This document shows, piece after piece, positions 18,095 to 28,882 of a stretch of 64,000 nt of DNA (position 1 is its first letter; the number at the start of each line of letters is the position of its first letter). The translations under genes were made by a program, and so were the position numbers. Under the pieces are notes generated by a model that worked only from the letters and a program-made list of their open reading frames with translations, did not search any database and had not been told where the DNA came from. Source of the stretch: Acidovorax sp. HDW3 (lineage in GTDB: Bacteria; Pseudomonadota; Gammaproteobacteria; Burkholderiales; Burkholderiaceae_C); NCBI RefSeq assembly GCF_011303755.1, contig NZ_CP049885.1, forward strand, positions 398,001 to 462,000, written 5' to 3'.

Positions 18095-19517
18095 CATAGC
18101 ACCCGGCCTACCGCTGGTCGCCGAGCGCAGTGAGCGCGTGCGTGAGCTTCTGGCAGAGGGCATCGAACCCCGTGTCCTGGTCGTGCTGGTCAACGACCGG
18201 GAGGTGGGCTGGCTGATAGACGCCAAGAATATCTGGGCCTTCGAGTACAGCCCTGATTGGCGCGCGGCACCCGACGCCTTCGCCCTGTCCCCGGGGTTGC
18301 CACTCGCCACAGGCGTACATCTGGATGGCGCTTCCAGCCGACCGGTTCAGTGGTACTTTGACAATTTGCTCCCCGAAGAAGAGCTCCTCAGAATCTTGGC
18401 ACGGGAGGCAAAGCTCGAGCACACGGACGCGTTCGGGCTACTGCGTCATTTCGGCGGCGAGTCTGCAGGTTCGCTGGTGTTGCTTGACCCCGGTGCGCTT
18501 GCGGCGACCCAAGGTCTGAAGCCGTTGCCCTTGTCAGAGCTCAGCCAGCGTATCCGAAACCTGCCTCAGGCGGCGATGACTCTGAATTCGCCCAAGCGCA
18601 TGTCGCTGGCTGGTGCGCAGCACAAGATGGTGGTAGTTCTGCGGGAGAACGACCCCGACAAGGGAATCTTCGAACCCCTGCAGGGCACCGCTTCCACGCA
18701 TATCCTGAAGCCGGACTCCCCGTCGAGCCATTACCCCTCGTCGGTGATGAACGAGTACTTCACGATGCGCCTAGCCAAGGCCATGGGGCTGGATGTACCA
18801 GACGTGCGCCTCATCCATGTGCCCGAGCCGGTGTACTTGGTTCAGCGGTTTGACCGCACGCCTGCGGTAAACGGTGATGCCGTTCAGCGCGAGCACATCA
18901 TTGACACCTGCCAGCTCCTGAACGAGTCGAGGCAGGTGAAATATCACAACGCCAATCTGGAAACTCTCCAGTTGGCGTTGCGCCGGTGCCAGTCCAAGAC
19001 ACGCGCACGCATTCAGCTCTTTCGTTGGCTCGCGTTCAACGTCTTGGTGGGCAATGGCGACAACCACCTGAAGAACATCTCTTTCAAGGTGACGGCCAAG
19101 GGGGTGGAGCTCGCCCCGTTCTATGACTTGCTTTGCACGGGCGTTTACGACGCCGTGGTCTATGCTGGGGCCGACAAAGCCATCTGGCCCAAGAGTGAGC
19201 TGGGCGTAGCCATGGGGCCGGTCAGCAGGTTCGCAGATGTCACGGTGGAGAGCCTGCTGCAAGCTGGAGAAGCTTTGGGCTTGGCGCGCAAGACCGCAGA
19301 GCGTGAACTGCTGACGATGAAAAAAGACCTGGCTAGCAAGGCCGAAGCACTGGCGCAAAGCATCCAGCAAGAAGCGGCGGCCAGGGTGCAGGGCATGCCT
19401 GCCGGTGACGACAAGGAAACGGCGCAGGCAACCTTGGGCGCCGAAGCTCAGCTGCTATGCGCCATCCAATACATCGTCATTCGAGAGATGCTGACGCGGC
19501 TGTGGCCAGCATCCTGA
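18087..19517 (+). CDS. hipA: HipA-type serine/threonine kinase toxin
   Basis: Protein of 476 aa, a little longer than E. coli HipA (440 aa). It has the N-terminal couple_hipA domain (about residues 30-130) and the HipA-like kinase domain. Visible are the mobile phosphate loop equivalent SLAGAQHKMVVV near residue 173, where the Ser may be autophosphorylated, the ATP-binding Lys in THILKPDSP near 205, the catalytic loop GNGDNHLKN near 322, and the metal-binding YDLLCTG near 348. In E. coli HipA phosphorylates glutamyl-tRNA synthetase and causes persistence; the target here is unknown. All catalytic residues seem present, so the toxin is probably active. The C-terminal 60 residues form a charged helical extension. 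Confidence 0.88.
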   Translation: MNDIAPGLPLVAERSERVRELLAEGIEPRVLVVLVNDREVGWLIDAKNIWAFEYSPDWRAAPDAFALSPGLPLATGVHLDGASSRPVQWYFDNLLPEEELLRILAREAKLEHTDAFGLLRHFGGESAGSLVLLDPGALAATQGLKPLPLSELSQRIRNLPQAAMTLNSPKRMSLAGAQHKMVVVLRENDPDKGIFEPLQGTASTHILKPDSPSSHYPSSVMNEYFTMRLAKAMGLDVPDVRLIHVPEPVYLVQRFDRTPAVNGDAVQREHIIDTCQLLNESRQVKYHNANLETLQLALRRCQSKTRARIQLFRWLAFNVLVGNGDNHLKNISFKVTAKGVELAPFYDLLCTGVYDAVVYAGADKAIWPKSELGVAMGPVSRFADVTVESLLQAGEALGLARKTAERELLTMKKDLASKAEALAQSIQQEAAARVQGMPAGDDKETAQATLGAEAQLLCAIQYIVIREMLTRLWPAS

Positions 19518-19640
19518 ACGTTCGCGCCACGGCACTTTCGGGGCCTCATGGGCGTGTCCTCAAACGCAGTCTTTAAGTCGTTTGTGTCCGTGTTTACGGA
19601 CTTGAGGGTTGGGGGCACTGACAGTCCGACGCGTGGATAA

Positions 19641-19844
19641 CTAGGTGCGCAGCAAGGCCTGCTCGCGAATGCCGACCAGCCAGCTTTCGTCGAACTGCAC
19701 GACCATCGGCTTGTAGCCTTGGGCACGCAGGTCGCGCATGTACGTCTCGACCTCAGCCACCTTGTTGAAGCTGAAGTACAGGGTCAGGTCGGGCTTGTTC
19801 TTGACGGTGACGCGAAAGCGGCTGCGATTGGCAATGTGTGCCAT
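19641..19844 (-). pseudogene. Truncated tyrosine integrase (N-terminal part only)
   Basis: An open frame of 67 codons starts MAHIANRSRFRVTVKN and continues PDLTLYFSFNK, resembling the N-terminal DNA-binding region of phage/island tyrosine recombinases. It then runs into a stop, far short of the roughly 400 residues of a complete integrase. A good ribosome site (ggag) precedes the ATG at 19844. No catalytic domain is found in 19518-19640, so most of the gene was deleted. It reads away from the tRNA-Pro gene, as expected for an integrase at a tRNA attachment site. Confidence 0.72.
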
Positions 19845-19913
19845 GGATATCTCCGATTAATGAGGAGACTCCTGTAGGCAGTGGGCTTATATGGACCCGG
19901 TAGCTGGCCGTTG

Positions 19914-19961
19914 AATCCCGGCCGTTTGGCACAGAATTGGCACAGAACCGCCAGAAAGCAA
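19914..19961 (+). repeat. Right direct repeat flanking the hipBA island (attR-like)
   Basis: This is the counterpart of 17442-17480: aatcccggccgtttggc, then acagaattggcacagaa and ccgccagaaagcaaaa. It has an extra internal tandem copy of about 11 bases (ggcacaga twice). Its right end abuts the terminator hairpin of tRNA-Pro, so recombination was apparently targeted just downstream of the tRNA gene. Confidence 0.75.
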
Positions 19962-19985
19962 AACAGCCGCGTCGCGGCGGCTGTT
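19962..19985 (-). terminator. Rho-independent terminator after tRNA-Pro
   Basis: On the minus strand the hairpin aacagccgc / gcggctgtt with a short GC loop is followed by ttttgcttt. It lies 27 bp downstream of the tRNA CCA end and would end the ispB/tRNA-Pro transcript. Confidence 0.75.
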
Positions 19986-20012
19986 CTAAGTCCTTGAATT
20001 ACAAGGTAATTC

Positions 20013-20089
20013 TGGTCGGGGTGAGAGGATTCGAACCTCCGGCCTCTACGTCCCGAACGTAGCGCTCTACCAGGCTAAGCTACACCCCG
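20013..20089 (-). tRNA. tRNA-Pro (anticodon CGG)
   Basis: The 77-nt gene on the minus strand folds as a standard cloverleaf: acceptor cggggtg/caccccg, D-arm with agcctggtagagc, anticodon stem ctacg/cgtag around the loop ttcggga (anticodon CGG, reading CCG), T-arm ggagg-ttcgaat-cctct. The discriminator A and an encoded CCA (20013-20015) follow. It lies 19 bp downstream of the ispB stop on the same strand and may be cotranscribed. Confidence 0.96.
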
Positions 20090-20108
20090 CAGTTGCTTGA
20101 ATTTTCGC

Positions 20109-21086
20109 TCAGTGGCGTCGATCAAGTAGCTGAGCCGCTAATTGTAGCAAACTTGCGGCATGTGGATTGGTTGGCAGATGTTGGAGGGCTGCGATCGCGC
20201 GCTCGGCTTCGGCGGCGGCGGCGGCGCGGGCTACTTGCAGGGCGCCGGTTTCCTTGACGATGGTGACGACAGTATCCAGCGATTCGGTCGAGCCTTGCTC
20301 GATCGCTTCGCGCACGATGGCGGCTTGTGCGGGGGTGCCGCGTTGCATGGCAGCGATCAGGGGCAGGGTGGCTTTTCCTTCGCGCAAGTCGTCACCAATG
20401 TTTTTACCCATTTCGGCGCTGTTGCCAGCGTAGTCGAGCACGTCGTCGATGATCTGAAATGCCGTGCCCAGCGCCTGGCCGTAGGTGGCGCAGGCGGCTT
20501 CCACGGTGGGGTTGCTGTTGGCGAGAATGGCCCCCAGCTGTGCGCTGGCCTCGAACAGCTTGGCGGTTTTGGAGCGGATCACGCGCAGATAGCCTTCTTC
20601 GTCGAGCGAGGCGTCGTGCATGTTGATGAGTTGCATCACCTCGCCCTCGGCGATGACGTTGGTGGCAGCTGACAAAATTTCCATGATGCGCATGGAGCCG
20701 GCCTCGACCATCATCTGAAACGACCGAGTGTGTAAAAAATCGCCCACCAGTACACTCGCTGGATTGCCAAAACTCTCGTTGGCCGTGGCGCGGCCCCGGC
20801 GCAGGGTGGATTCATCGACTACATCGTCGTGCAGCAAGGTGGCGGTATGAATCAGCTCGACCACGGCGGCCAGGTTGAAGCGTTGCGCGCCTTCGTAGCC
20901 TAGGGCGCCACACACCAGCAGCAGCAGGGCGGGGCGCAGGCGCTTGCCGCCAGCGGCAATGATGTAGTGCGAGATTTGGCCGATCAACGGCACGCTGGTG
21001 CTCAGGCGTTCGGCGATGACGCGATCGACTTCGCGCATGTCGCCGGCGATGAGCCCCAGAGGGGAGGAGGAGGTGGTGGTGGTCAA
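20109..21086 (-). CDS. ispB: All-trans polyprenyl (octaprenyl) diphosphate synthase
   Basis: Prenyltransferase of 325 aa that builds the ubiquinone side chain from FPP and IPP. The first aspartate-rich motif is [13 protein letters not shown] near residue 91 and the second DDVLD near 218. GGKRLRP near 47 binds IPP. Small residues before the first motif allow a long product; octaprenyl is typical for the relatives, but the exact chain length is inferred. It is divergent from rplU, as in most proteobacteria. Confidence 0.94.
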   Translation of the reverse strand: MTTTTSSSPLGLIAGDMREVDRVIAERLSTSVPLIGQISHYIIAAGGKRLRPALLLLVCGALGYEGAQRFNLAAVVELIHTATLLHDDVVDESTLRRGRATANESFGNPASVLVGDFLHTRSFQMMVEAGSMRIMEILSAATNVIAEGEVMQLINMHDASLDEEGYLRVIRSKTAKLFEASAQLGAILANSNPTVEAACATYGQALGTAFQIIDDVLDYAGNSAEMGKNIGDDLREGKATLPLIAAMQRGTPAQAAIVREAIEQGSTESLDTVVTIVKETGALQVARAAAAAEAERAIAALQHLPTNPHAASLLQLAAQLLDRRH

Positions 21087-21186
21087 GATCGAGCCAGGGT
21101 CTAACAGCGCGGGGCCAACCAGGCGTGGCCATTGCGCCCGCGATTATAGGAAGGCCCTGCGCTGCGCTCGCCAGCGCGCAAAGGGC

Positions 21187-21216
21187 TTGGCAAAATTGTG
21201 GGGTGGCTGCTACAAT
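21187..21216 (+). promoter_or_regulatory. Sigma-70 promoter of rplU-rpmA
   Basis: TTGGCA at 21187-21192 and TACAAT at 21211-21216 are separated by 18 bp, a near-consensus pair. Transcription would start near 21223, leaving a leader of about 45 bases before rplU. This is the best promoter match I found in the window. Confidence 0.72.
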
Positions 21217-21267
21217 CGCCGGTTCTGCAGGGATGGCCCTGCGGAACTCCAACCAAAGAGGTTATCC

Positions 21268-21579
21268 ATGTACGCGGTCATAAAAACCGGCGGCAAGCAG
21301 TATCGCGTTGCTGTCGGCGAAAAAATCAAAGTAGAACAGATTGCTGCGGACGTTGGCCAGGAGATCGTGATTGACCAGGTTCTGGCTGTCGGCAACGGCG
21401 CTGAACTCAAGGTCGGCACGCCCCTGGTGTCCGGCGCAGCTGTCAAGGCCACGGTTGTGGCCCACGGCAAGCACGACAAGGTGCGCATTTTCAAGATGCG
21501 CCGTCGCAAGCACTATCAAAAGCGCCAAGGCCACCGCCAGCAGTTCACCGAACTGCAAATCGGCGCCATCACTGCTTAA
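21268..21579 (+). CDS. rplU: 50S ribosomal protein L21
   Basis: Protein of 103 aa, the usual length for bL21. It begins [14 protein letters not shown] and contains the basic rRNA-binding stretch [16 protein letters not shown] near residue 75. It binds 23S rRNA in the large subunit. The ATG at 21268 follows aaagaggttatcc, with AGAGG as ribosome site. It forms an operon with rpmA 12 bp downstream. Confidence 0.98.
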   Translation: MYAVIKTGGKQYRVAVGEKIKVEQIAADVGQEIVIDQVLAVGNGAELKVGTPLVSGAAVKATVVAHGKHDKVRIFKMRRRKHYQKRQGHRQQFTELQIGAITA

Positions 21580-21591
21580 GGAGTTTGAGTC

Positions 21592-21852
21592 ATGGCACAG
21601 AAAAAAGGCGGCGGCTCTACGCGAAACGGGCGCGATTCCAAGCCCAAAATGCTCGGTGTGAAGGCCTTCGGCGGTGAGTTGATCAGCGCCGGTTCGATCA
21701 TCGTGCGCCAGCGCGGCACCCAGTTCCACCCCGGCAACAACGTCGGCGTGGGCAAGGATCACACGCTGTTTGCCCTGGTCGATGGCCATGTGTCGTTCGC
21801 CACCAAGGGTGCGCTGAACAAGCACACGGTGAATGTGACCCCGGCGGCCTAA
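21592..21852 (+). CDS. rpmA: 50S ribosomal protein L27
   Basis: Protein of 86 aa of the bL27 family. It begins [16 protein letters not shown], the flexible N-terminus that reaches the peptidyl-transferase centre; no Firmicute-type leader to be cleaved is present. [17 protein letters not shown] near residue 24 is typical. It follows rplU by 12 bp and is followed by a terminator hairpin. Confidence 0.98.
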   Translation: MAQKKGGGSTRNGRDSKPKMLGVKAFGGELISAGSIIVRQRGTQFHPGNNVGVGKDHTLFALVDGHVSFATKGALNKHTVNVTPAA

Positions 21853-21876
21853 GCCCCGCTCGCTGCATTTGCTGCC

Positions 21877-21898
21877 AAGCCCCGCCCGTGCGGGGCTT
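21877..21898 (+). terminator. Terminator hairpin after rpmA
   Basis: The hairpin aagcccc(gcccgtgc)ggggctt is followed by tgtgcttttt. It separates the ribosomal protein pair from obgE and probably reduces read-through into it. Confidence 0.72.
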
Positions 21899-21942
21899 TG
21901 TGCTTTTTGCGCGCAGCGGTTTTGTAAACTGGCGCGCTCTAA

Positions 21943-23028
<1,086 letters not shown>

Positions 23029-23044
23029 GCGGGCGCTAGAATGC

Positions 23045-23107
23045 TCTTTTTTTCATAGCTGCTAGCGCTTGTCTAATAAGCGTTAGAGGCCAAAAAGACA
23101 CTTAAAA
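23045..23107 (+). repeat. Two-hairpin dispersed repeat, copy 4
   Basis: Forward copy with catagctgctagcgcttg, then taataagcgttagaggcc and the conserved tail acacttaaaaat. It occupies the whole leader of proB up to its start codon. Confidence 0.88.
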
Positions 23108-24247
23108 ATGGCTTCGAATGTGCTGCGCGATGCCCGCCGCATCGTGGTGAAGGTGGGCTCCAGCCTCGTGACCAACGAGGGCCGGGGTCTGGATGAAAAC
23201 GCGATCGGTGAATGGTGCCGCCAGCTCGCCGCCCTGGTGCAGGGCGATACCAGCGGGCGGCGCGAGGTCATCATGGTCTCCAGCGGCGCCATTGCCGAAG
23301 GCATGAAGCGCCTGGGCTGGGCCACGCGGCCCAAAGAGGTGCACGAGCTGCAGGCGGCTGCCGCCGTCGGCCAGATGGGCTTGGCGCAGATGTACGAAAC
23401 CAAGCTGCGCGAGCAGGGCCTGGGCAGCGCCCAGGTGCTGCTGACGCACGCCGACCTGGCCGACCGCGAGCGCTACCTCAACGCCCGCTCCACGCTGCTG
23501 ACGCTGCTGCAGCTGGGGGTGCTGCCGGTCATCAACGAAAACGACACCGTGGTCAACGACGAAATCAAGTTCGGCGACAACGACACCCTGGGCGCGCTCG
23601 TGGCCAACCTGGTCGAGGCCGATGCGCTCGTCATCCTCACCGACCAAAAGGGCCTGTACACCGCAGATCCGCGCAAAGACCCGGCGGCGCAGTTCGTGCA
23701 CGAGGCGCGCGCTGGCGAGTCTGCGCTCGAAACCATGGCCGGCGGCGCTGGCAGCAGCATTGGCCGGGGCGGCATGATCACGAAAATTCTGGCCGCCAAG
23801 CGCGCGGCCGGTTCGGGTGCTTCCACCGTCATCGCCTGGGGGCGTGAGCGCGACGTGCTGTTGCGCCTGGCGCAGGGCGAGGCCATTGGCACCCTGCTGG
23901 TGGCGCAAACCGCCAAGACCCAGGCGCGCAAGCAGTGGATGGCCGATCACCTGCAGCTGCGCGGTGCCGTGCTGGTCGATGCCGGCGCCGTGGCCAAGCT
24001 CCAGGGTGAAGGCAAGAGCTTGCTGCCCATTGGCATGACGGCGGTGGAGGGCGAATTCTCACGCGGCGACGTCATCGCCGTGCGCGACAGCGCCGGGCGT
24101 GAAATTGCGCGCGGCCTGGCCAATTACGCCAGCGCTGAAGCCCGTTTGCTGTGCCGCAAGCCTTCGAGCGAATTTGAAAGCCTGCTCGGCTACGCCGCTG
24201 AGCCGGAGATGGTGCACCGCGACAATCTGGTGCTGGCACCGGCATAA
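23108..24247 (+). CDS. proB: Glutamate 5-kinase
   Basis: Protein of 379 aa that phosphorylates glutamate for proline synthesis and is normally feedback-inhibited by proline. The amino-acid kinase domain fills residues 1-260 ([13 protein letters not shown] near 14, [18 protein letters not shown] near 141, GRGGMITKI near 220), and the PUA domain follows at about 280-370. proA is not adjacent. The start ATG lies directly after a repeat copy and has no clear ribosome site, as for the DUF815 gene. Confidence 0.96.
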   Translation: MASNVLRDARRIVVKVGSSLVTNEGRGLDENAIGEWCRQLAALVQGDTSGRREVIMVSSGAIAEGMKRLGWATRPKEVHELQAAAAVGQMGLAQMYETKLREQGLGSAQVLLTHADLADRERYLNARSTLLTLLQLGVLPVINENDTVVNDEIKFGDNDTLGALVANLVEADALVILTDQKGLYTADPRKDPAAQFVHEARAGESALETMAGGAGSSIGRGGMITKILAAKRAAGSGASTVIAWGRERDVLLRLAQGEAIGTLLVAQTAKTQARKQWMADHLQLRGAVLVDAGAVAKLQGEGKSLLPIGMTAVEGEFSRGDVIAVRDSAGREIARGLANYASAEARLLCRKPSSEFESLLGYAAEPEMVHRDNLVLAPA

Positions 24248-24251
24248 AGAC

Positions 24252-24279
24252 AACAGGCCCGCTGCGTTGCGGGCCTGTT
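24252..24279. terminator. Bidirectional terminator between proB and rppH
   Basis: The hairpin aacaggcccgc(tgcgtt)gcgggcctgtt lies between the convergent genes, with 11-bp arms and short T-rich flanks on either side. It can serve both transcripts. Confidence 0.8.
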
Positions 24280-24283
24280 CGTT

Positions 24284-24940
24284 TCAGGGCTCGTGGCTCC
24301 CGGTTTGTGGGTCGGGGTCAAAGCTGGCCCCGGGGGGTAACTCCAGCCCGGGTGGGGGCTGCAAAACACCGCCGCGCAGCAGCCCGGACAAGGCGGGTGC
24401 GTTGGTGGCGGGCTCGCGGTATTCGCGGCTGCGCATTGCACTGCGCAGGTAGCGCGTGCGCTGATCTTGCCGGGGCACGAAGCGTGCCAGCTCGGTCAGA
24501 GCCATTTCGTACACGCCGCGCTTGAATTCGACGACGACGTCGAGCGGCACCCAGTAATCGTTCCAGCGCCAGGCGTCAAACTCTGGGTGGTCGGTGGCAC
24601 GCAGGTTCAGATCCCAATCGTGGCCAGTGAGTTGCAGCAGGAACCAGATTTGTTTCTGGCCGCGATAGTGGCCGCGCGCGTCGCGGCGGATATACCGGTC
24701 AGGCACCTCGTAGCGCAACCAATCCCGGGTGCGGGCAACCAGGCGCACATGCTGTGGCTGTAATCCGACCTCCTCGTGCAGCTCGCGGAACATGGCCTGT
24801 TCGGGGGTTTCTCCCCGGTCAATGCCCCCTTGCGGAAACTGCCAGCTGTGGGTGCGGATACGCTTGCCCCAGAATACCTGGTTCTTGTGGTTGAGCAGGA
24901 TGATGCCGACGTTGGGCCTGAAGCCATCCCGGTCGAGCAT
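24284..24940 (-). CDS. rppH: RNA pyrophosphohydrolase
   Basis: Nudix enzyme of 218 aa that converts 5'-triphosphate RNA to monophosphate, triggering RNase E decay. It begins [17 protein letters not shown], with [17 protein letters not shown] leading into the Nudix box and RELHEEVGL near residue 55. The region [18 protein letters not shown] near 125-142 is typical of RppH rather than of other Nudix enzymes. The C-terminal 50 residues are proline- and charge-rich and variable in the family. It is divergent from proS. Confidence 0.94.
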   Translation of the reverse strand: MLDRDGFRPNVGIILLNHKNQVFWGKRIRTHSWQFPQGGIDRGETPEQAMFRELHEEVGLQPQHVRLVARTRDWLRYEVPDRYIRRDARGHYRGQKQIWFLLQLTGHDWDLNLRATDHPEFDAWRWNDYWVPLDVVVEFKRGVYEMALTELARFVPRQDQRTRYLRSAMRSREYREPATNAPALSGLLRGGVLQPPPGLELPPGASFDPDPQTGSHEP

Positions 24941-25036
24941 AATCTAACCCCAAATTTTTAAACTGCAGCCATTATGCCCGCTGCCTCGTGCCCGCCCAGG
25001 GTACTTGCCCGCATAGCCCCCTAGGGTTCCCCCGCC

Positions 25037-26782
25037 ATGAAAGCCTCCCAGTTCTTTATCTCCACCCTGAAAGAAGCCCCCGCCGACGCCGAGGTGGTCA
25101 GCCACCAGCTCATGATGCGCGCGGGCCTGATCAAGAAGCTGGGCGCCGGCATCTACAACTACATGCCCATGGGCCTGCGCGTGATCCGCAAGGTCGAGGC
25201 CATCGTGCGCGAGGAAATGGACCGCGCCGGCGCAGTCGAGGTCACCATGCCCGTGGTGCAGCCTGCCGAGTTGTGGCAAGAAACGGGCCGCTTTGAGAAA
25301 ATGGGCCCCGAGCTGCTGCGCATTCAAGACCGCCATGGGCGCGACTTCATCGTCCAGCCCACCAGCGAGGAGGTGGTGACCGACATCGCCCGCCAGGAGC
25401 TGCGCAGTTACAAGCAGCTGCCCAAGAACTTCTACCAAATCCAGACCAAATTCCGCGACGAGCGCCGTCCGCGCTTTGGCCTCATGCGCGGGCGCGAGTT
25501 CATCATGAAGGACGCCTACTCCTTCGACCGCAGCCCTGAGGCCGCCAAGGCCAGCTACCAGGCCATGGCGCAGGCCTACCGGCGCATTTTTGACCGCTTC
25601 GGCCTGACCTACCGCGCTGTGGCGGCCGATTCGGGCGCCATTGGCGGCGACCTGAGTGAAGAATTCCAGGTGATTGCCGCCACCGGCGAGGACGCCATCG
25701 TCTATTGCCCCGGCAGCGACTACGCCGCGAACATGGAAAAAGCCGAGGCCGCCGCCCCCACGCACACGCGCCCCGCACCGGCCAAGGCCATGGAAAAAAT
25801 GCCCACCCCCGGCAAGGCGACCTGCGCCGACGTGGCCGCGCTGCTGGACGTGCCGCTGGCGAGCACCGTCAAATCGCTGGTGCTGGCCACCGACGAGACG
25901 AACGAAGCGGGCGAGATCGTCCAAAGCCAGGTCTGGCTGCTGCTGCTGCGCGGCGACCACGACATGAACGAGATCAAGGTCGGCAAGGTGCCCGGCCTGG
26001 ACAAAGGTTTTCGCTTTGCCAGCCTGGCCGAGATCGAGGCGCACTTTGGCTGCAAGCCCGGTTACCTCGGCCCCATCGGCCTGCAAAAGCCGCTCAAAAT
26101 CGTGGCCGACCGCGAAGTGGCCGTCATGGCCGACTGGATTTGCGGCGCCAACGCGGTCGATTTCCACACCACCGGCGTCAACTGGGGCCGTGACCTGCCC
26201 GAGCCCGATCTGGTGGCCGACCTGCGCAACGTCGTCGCTGGCGACGCTTCGCCCGACGGCCAAGGCGTGCTGGCGATCGAGCGCGGCATCGAGATCGGCC
26301 ACGTGTTCTACCTCGGCACCAAGTACTCCAAGGCCATGAACGCCACCTTCCTGGGCGAGGACGGCAAGCCGGCGTTCTTTGAAATGGGCTGCTACGGCAT
26401 CGGCGTCACGCGCCTGCCCGCCGCCGCCATCGAGCAAAACCACGATGCGCGCGGCATCATCTGGCCCGATGCGATCGCGCCGTTTACCGTCGTCATCTGC
26501 CCCATCGGCATGGACCGCAGCGACGCCGTGAAAGCCGCTGCCGAGCAGTTGCATGACCAGCTCGCCGCCCTGGGCGTGGACGTGCTCCTGGACGACCGGG
26601 GCGAGCGCCCGGGCGCCATGTTTGCCGATTGGGAGCTGATCGGCGTGCCGCACCGCGTGACGATTGGCGACAAGGGCCTCAAGGAAGGCGTCGTCGAATA
26701 CCAGCACCGCCGCGACAGCGCCGCCACCAAGGTGGCCGCGCTTGACATCCTGGGCACGCTGCGCACACGCTTGGGGCTATGA
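25037..26782 (+). CDS. proS: Prolyl-tRNA synthetase
   Basis: Class II synthetase of 581 aa with the bacterial architecture: catalytic core, editing INS domain inserted at about residues 230-400 (removes Ala-tRNA-Pro), and the anticodon-binding domain at about 475-581. Motif 2 is [17 protein letters not shown] near 140, and motif 3 [10 protein letters not shown] near 452. The ATG at 25037 gives the canonical [15 protein letters not shown]. Its stop overlaps the next gene by 4 bp (ATGA). Confidence 0.97.
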   Translation: MKASQFFISTLKEAPADAEVVSHQLMMRAGLIKKLGAGIYNYMPMGLRVIRKVEAIVREEMDRAGAVEVTMPVVQPAELWQETGRFEKMGPELLRIQDRHGRDFIVQPTSEEVVTDIARQELRSYKQLPKNFYQIQTKFRDERRPRFGLMRGREFIMKDAYSFDRSPEAAKASYQAMAQAYRRIFDRFGLTYRAVAADSGAIGGDLSEEFQVIAATGEDAIVYCPGSDYAANMEKAEAAAPTHTRPAPAKAMEKMPTPGKATCADVAALLDVPLASTVKSLVLATDETNEAGEIVQSQVWLLLLRGDHDMNEIKVGKVPGLDKGFRFASLAEIEAHFGCKPGYLGPIGLQKPLKIVADREVAVMADWICGANAVDFHTTGVNWGRDLPEPDLVADLRNVVAGDASPDGQGVLAIERGIEIGHVFYLGTKYSKAMNATFLGEDGKPAFFEMGCYGIGVTRLPAAAIEQNHDARGIIWPDAIAPFTVVICPIGMDRSDAVKAAAEQLHDQLAALGVDVLLDDRGERPGAMFADWELIGVPHRVTIGDKGLKEGVVEYQHRRDSAATKVAALDILGTLRTRLGL

Positions 26783-27459
26783 CACACGTGGATGGTTGGG
26801 CGCGTCGGCGCTTGCTGGGTACTTTGCCCGCCCTGGCCCTGGGGCCGGCGGCCTGGCTGGGTGCGCCGCAGATGGCGCACGCCGGGGGGCAACTCGAAGA
26901 GCCTTTGGCCGATGCGGTGCGCACCGCGCTCAGCTCCGCCGTGGGGGATTTGGCCCCGCCGGAGCCGATTTTTGCCAGCACCGAAACACGCCTGCACTAC
27001 CTGCGCTGGCTGGGCACCATGAGCGACAAGCTGCGCAAGCGCAAGCCCGACTGGATGGTGCGGCGCGATTTTTTGCAAACCATTTGGTACGAAGCCAAGC
27101 GCGCCGGGCTCGATGTCTCGCTCGTGCTCGGCCTGGTGCAGGTCGAGAGCGGCTTTCGCAAATTTGCCGTCTCCAGCGTCGGTGCGCGCGGCTACATGCA
27201 GGTCATGCCGTTCTGGACGCGCGTGATTGGCGACGGCGACGCGGGCAAGCTGTTTCACATGCAGACCAACCTGCGCTTTGGCTGCGTCATCCTGCGCCAC
27301 TACCTGGAGCGCGAGCGCGGCGACGTGTTCATGGCGCTGGGGCGCTACAACGGCAGCCGGGGCAAGTCGCCTTACCCCAATGCCGTGTTTGCGGCGCAGC
27401 GCAACTGGCTGTTCCCGGCCACGCTGCAGGCCACGGGCCAAGGGGCGGCGCAGGGGTGA
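26779..27459 (+). CDS. Lytic transglycosylase (SLT domain), periplasmic
   Basis: Protein of 226 aa. The N-terminus [20 protein letters not shown] resembles a signal peptide with an arginine cluster, possibly Tat-type, cleaved near AHA-GG at residue 35. The SLT domain spans about residues 95-210: catalytic Glu in VQVESGFRK, then [15 protein letters not shown] and GRYNGSRG. Such enzymes cleave the MurNAc-GlcNAc bond in peptidoglycan with formation of the 1,6-anhydro product. Overlap with proS suggests translational coupling. Confidence 0.9.
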   Translation: MTHVDGWARRRLLGTLPALALGPAAWLGAPQMAHAGGQLEEPLADAVRTALSSAVGDLAPPEPIFASTETRLHYLRWLGTMSDKLRKRKPDWMVRRDFLQTIWYEAKRAGLDVSLVLGLVQVESGFRKFAVSSVGARGYMQVMPFWTRVIGDGDAGKLFHMQTNLRFGCVILRHYLERERGDVFMALGRYNGSRGKSPYPNAVFAAQRNWLFPATLQATGQGAAQG

Positions 27460-27469
27460 TGGAGAAAAC

Positions 27470-28777
27470 TCAGGCGCTGGTGTCCGCTGCAGCGGGCAGG
27501 CGCGTGACCATCACCTGGTCGATGCGGTAGCGGTCCACGTCCAGCACCTCGAACTGGTAGCCACCCCAAGTCACGCTGTCGGTGCGCCGGGGTACGCGGC
27601 GCAGCATCACCATCAGGAAGCCGGCCAGGGTTTCGTATTCCTCCGCCTGGGGCAGGGCGTCGAGCTGCAGGGCGTGCAGCACGTCGGCAATCGGCGTCAC
27701 GCCGTCGATGAGCCAGGAATTGGCGTCGCGCTGCACGATTTGTTCTTCGTCCACTGTCTCGACCAGGTCGCCCATGACGGTGCTCATGACGTCGTTGAGG
27801 GTGACCACGCCCACCACCAGACTGTATTCGTTGACGATGACGGCAAAGTCCTCGTGCACGTGGCGAAACTGCTCCAGCACCTCCGACAGGCTCAGGCGGT
27901 CGGGCACGACCAGTACCTTGCGCACCAGGCTGTCGTCCTGCAGCGAAATCGGCTGGTTGTTGAGCACGCGCTGGAACAGGTCTTTGGCGTCCACGTAGCC
28001 CATGACGTGGTCGATGTCGCCGTCGCACACCGGGTAGGTGGAAAAAGGCTCGGCCGCAATGCGCGTGCGAATGAGCGCGTCGGGGTCGTCGCGCAAGAAG
28101 AAGGCAATGCGCTCGCGTGCCGTCATGGCGGAGGAGACGGTGCGCGAATCCAGCTCAAAGACGTTGGCAATGACTTGCTGCTCGCTCTCGTGGAGCACGC
28201 CGGCGCGGGTGCCCGCTTCGGTCAGGGCCAGGATGTCGGCGTGGGTGATGCGCTCATCGCGCACCGTGGGCAGGCCCAGCAGCGCCGCAATGCGGTCGGC
28301 CAGCCAGTTGAACAGCCCCACCAGCGGCCCGAGCAGCGCGGTCAGCCACTGCATGGGCCGGGCAACCCACAGGGCCAGGCGCTCGGGCTCGGCCATGGCC
28401 AGGCGCTTGGGGCACAGGTCGGCGAGCAAGATAAAGAGCGAAGTCACCAGCGTGAACGAGGCCAGAAAGCCCACCGTCGCCGCCGTCTGCGGCCCCAGCC
28501 AGGGGGCGAGCCAGGCGGTGAAGAAAGGCGTAAGCGCGCCCTCGCCCACCACACCGCCCAAAATGGCCACGGCATTGACGCCGATTTGCACCACCGTGAA
28601 AAACTCCCCCGGCTGCTCTTGCGTGCGCATCACCAGGGCGGCGCGGGCGTCGCCATCGTCGAGCATTTGGCGCAGCCGCAGCTTGCGCGAGGCGGCCAGC
28701 GAAATCTCAGCGATGGAGAAAAACGCGCTGGCAACAATCAACAGGGCAATGGTCAATAGGCTTTCGAGCAGGCTCAT
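27470..28777 (-). CDS. CNNM/CorC (HlyC) family membrane protein
   Basis: Protein of 435 aa. It has an N-terminal DUF21/CNNM membrane domain with about four hydrophobic segments (residues 1-190), a CBS-domain pair (about 205-335, with DVMSTVMGDLVETV at its end) and a C-terminal CorC_HlyC domain (about 350-430). Relatives take part in magnesium or cobalt efflux; older names call them hemolysins. The ATG at 28777 (MSLLESLLTIALL) is preferred because the hydrophobic helix starts there; the frame extends twelve codons upstream. It is convergent with the transglycosylase gene, 10 bp away. Confidence 0.87.
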   Translation of the reverse strand: MSLLESLLTIALLIVASAFFSIAEISLAASRKLRLRQMLDDGDARAALVMRTQEQPGEFFTVVQIGVNAVAILGGVVGEGALTPFFTAWLAPWLGPQTAATVGFLASFTLVTSLFILLADLCPKRLAMAEPERLALWVARPMQWLTALLGPLVGLFNWLADRIAALLGLPTVRDERITHADILALTEAGTRAGVLHESEQQVIANVFELDSRTVSSAMTARERIAFFLRDDPDALIRTRIAAEPFSTYPVCDGDIDHVMGYVDAKDLFQRVLNNQPISLQDDSLVRKVLVVPDRLSLSEVLEQFRHVHEDFAVIVNEYSLVVGVVTLNDVMSTVMGDLVETVDEEQIVQRDANSWLIDGVTPIADVLHALQLDALPQAEEYETLAGFLMVMLRRVPRRTDSVTWGGYQFEVLDVDRYRIDQVMVTRLPAAADTSA

Positions 28778-28827
28778 GGCTGCCAGTGTAGCCAGCGCCC
28801 GCTGTGGCCCCACGCCACGGCGGGCGC

Positions 28828-28850
28828 AAAAAAACCGCCCGCAGGCGGTT
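28828..28850 (-). terminator. Rho-independent terminator after grxD
   Basis: On the minus strand aaccgcc(tg)cgggcggtt is followed by ttttt. It lies 33 bp beyond the grxD stop and upstream of the CorC-type gene on the same strand. Confidence 0.78.
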
Positions 28851-28882
28851 CCGGGGTGGGCGCGGGGCGCGGGGGATGCGCT

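Noticed and set aside
19448-19640. Continuation of the integrase remnant in another frame
   Set aside because: The frames in this stretch show no integrase catalytic motifs (Arg-His-x-x-Arg, Tyr); the rest of the gene appears deleted rather than frameshifted.
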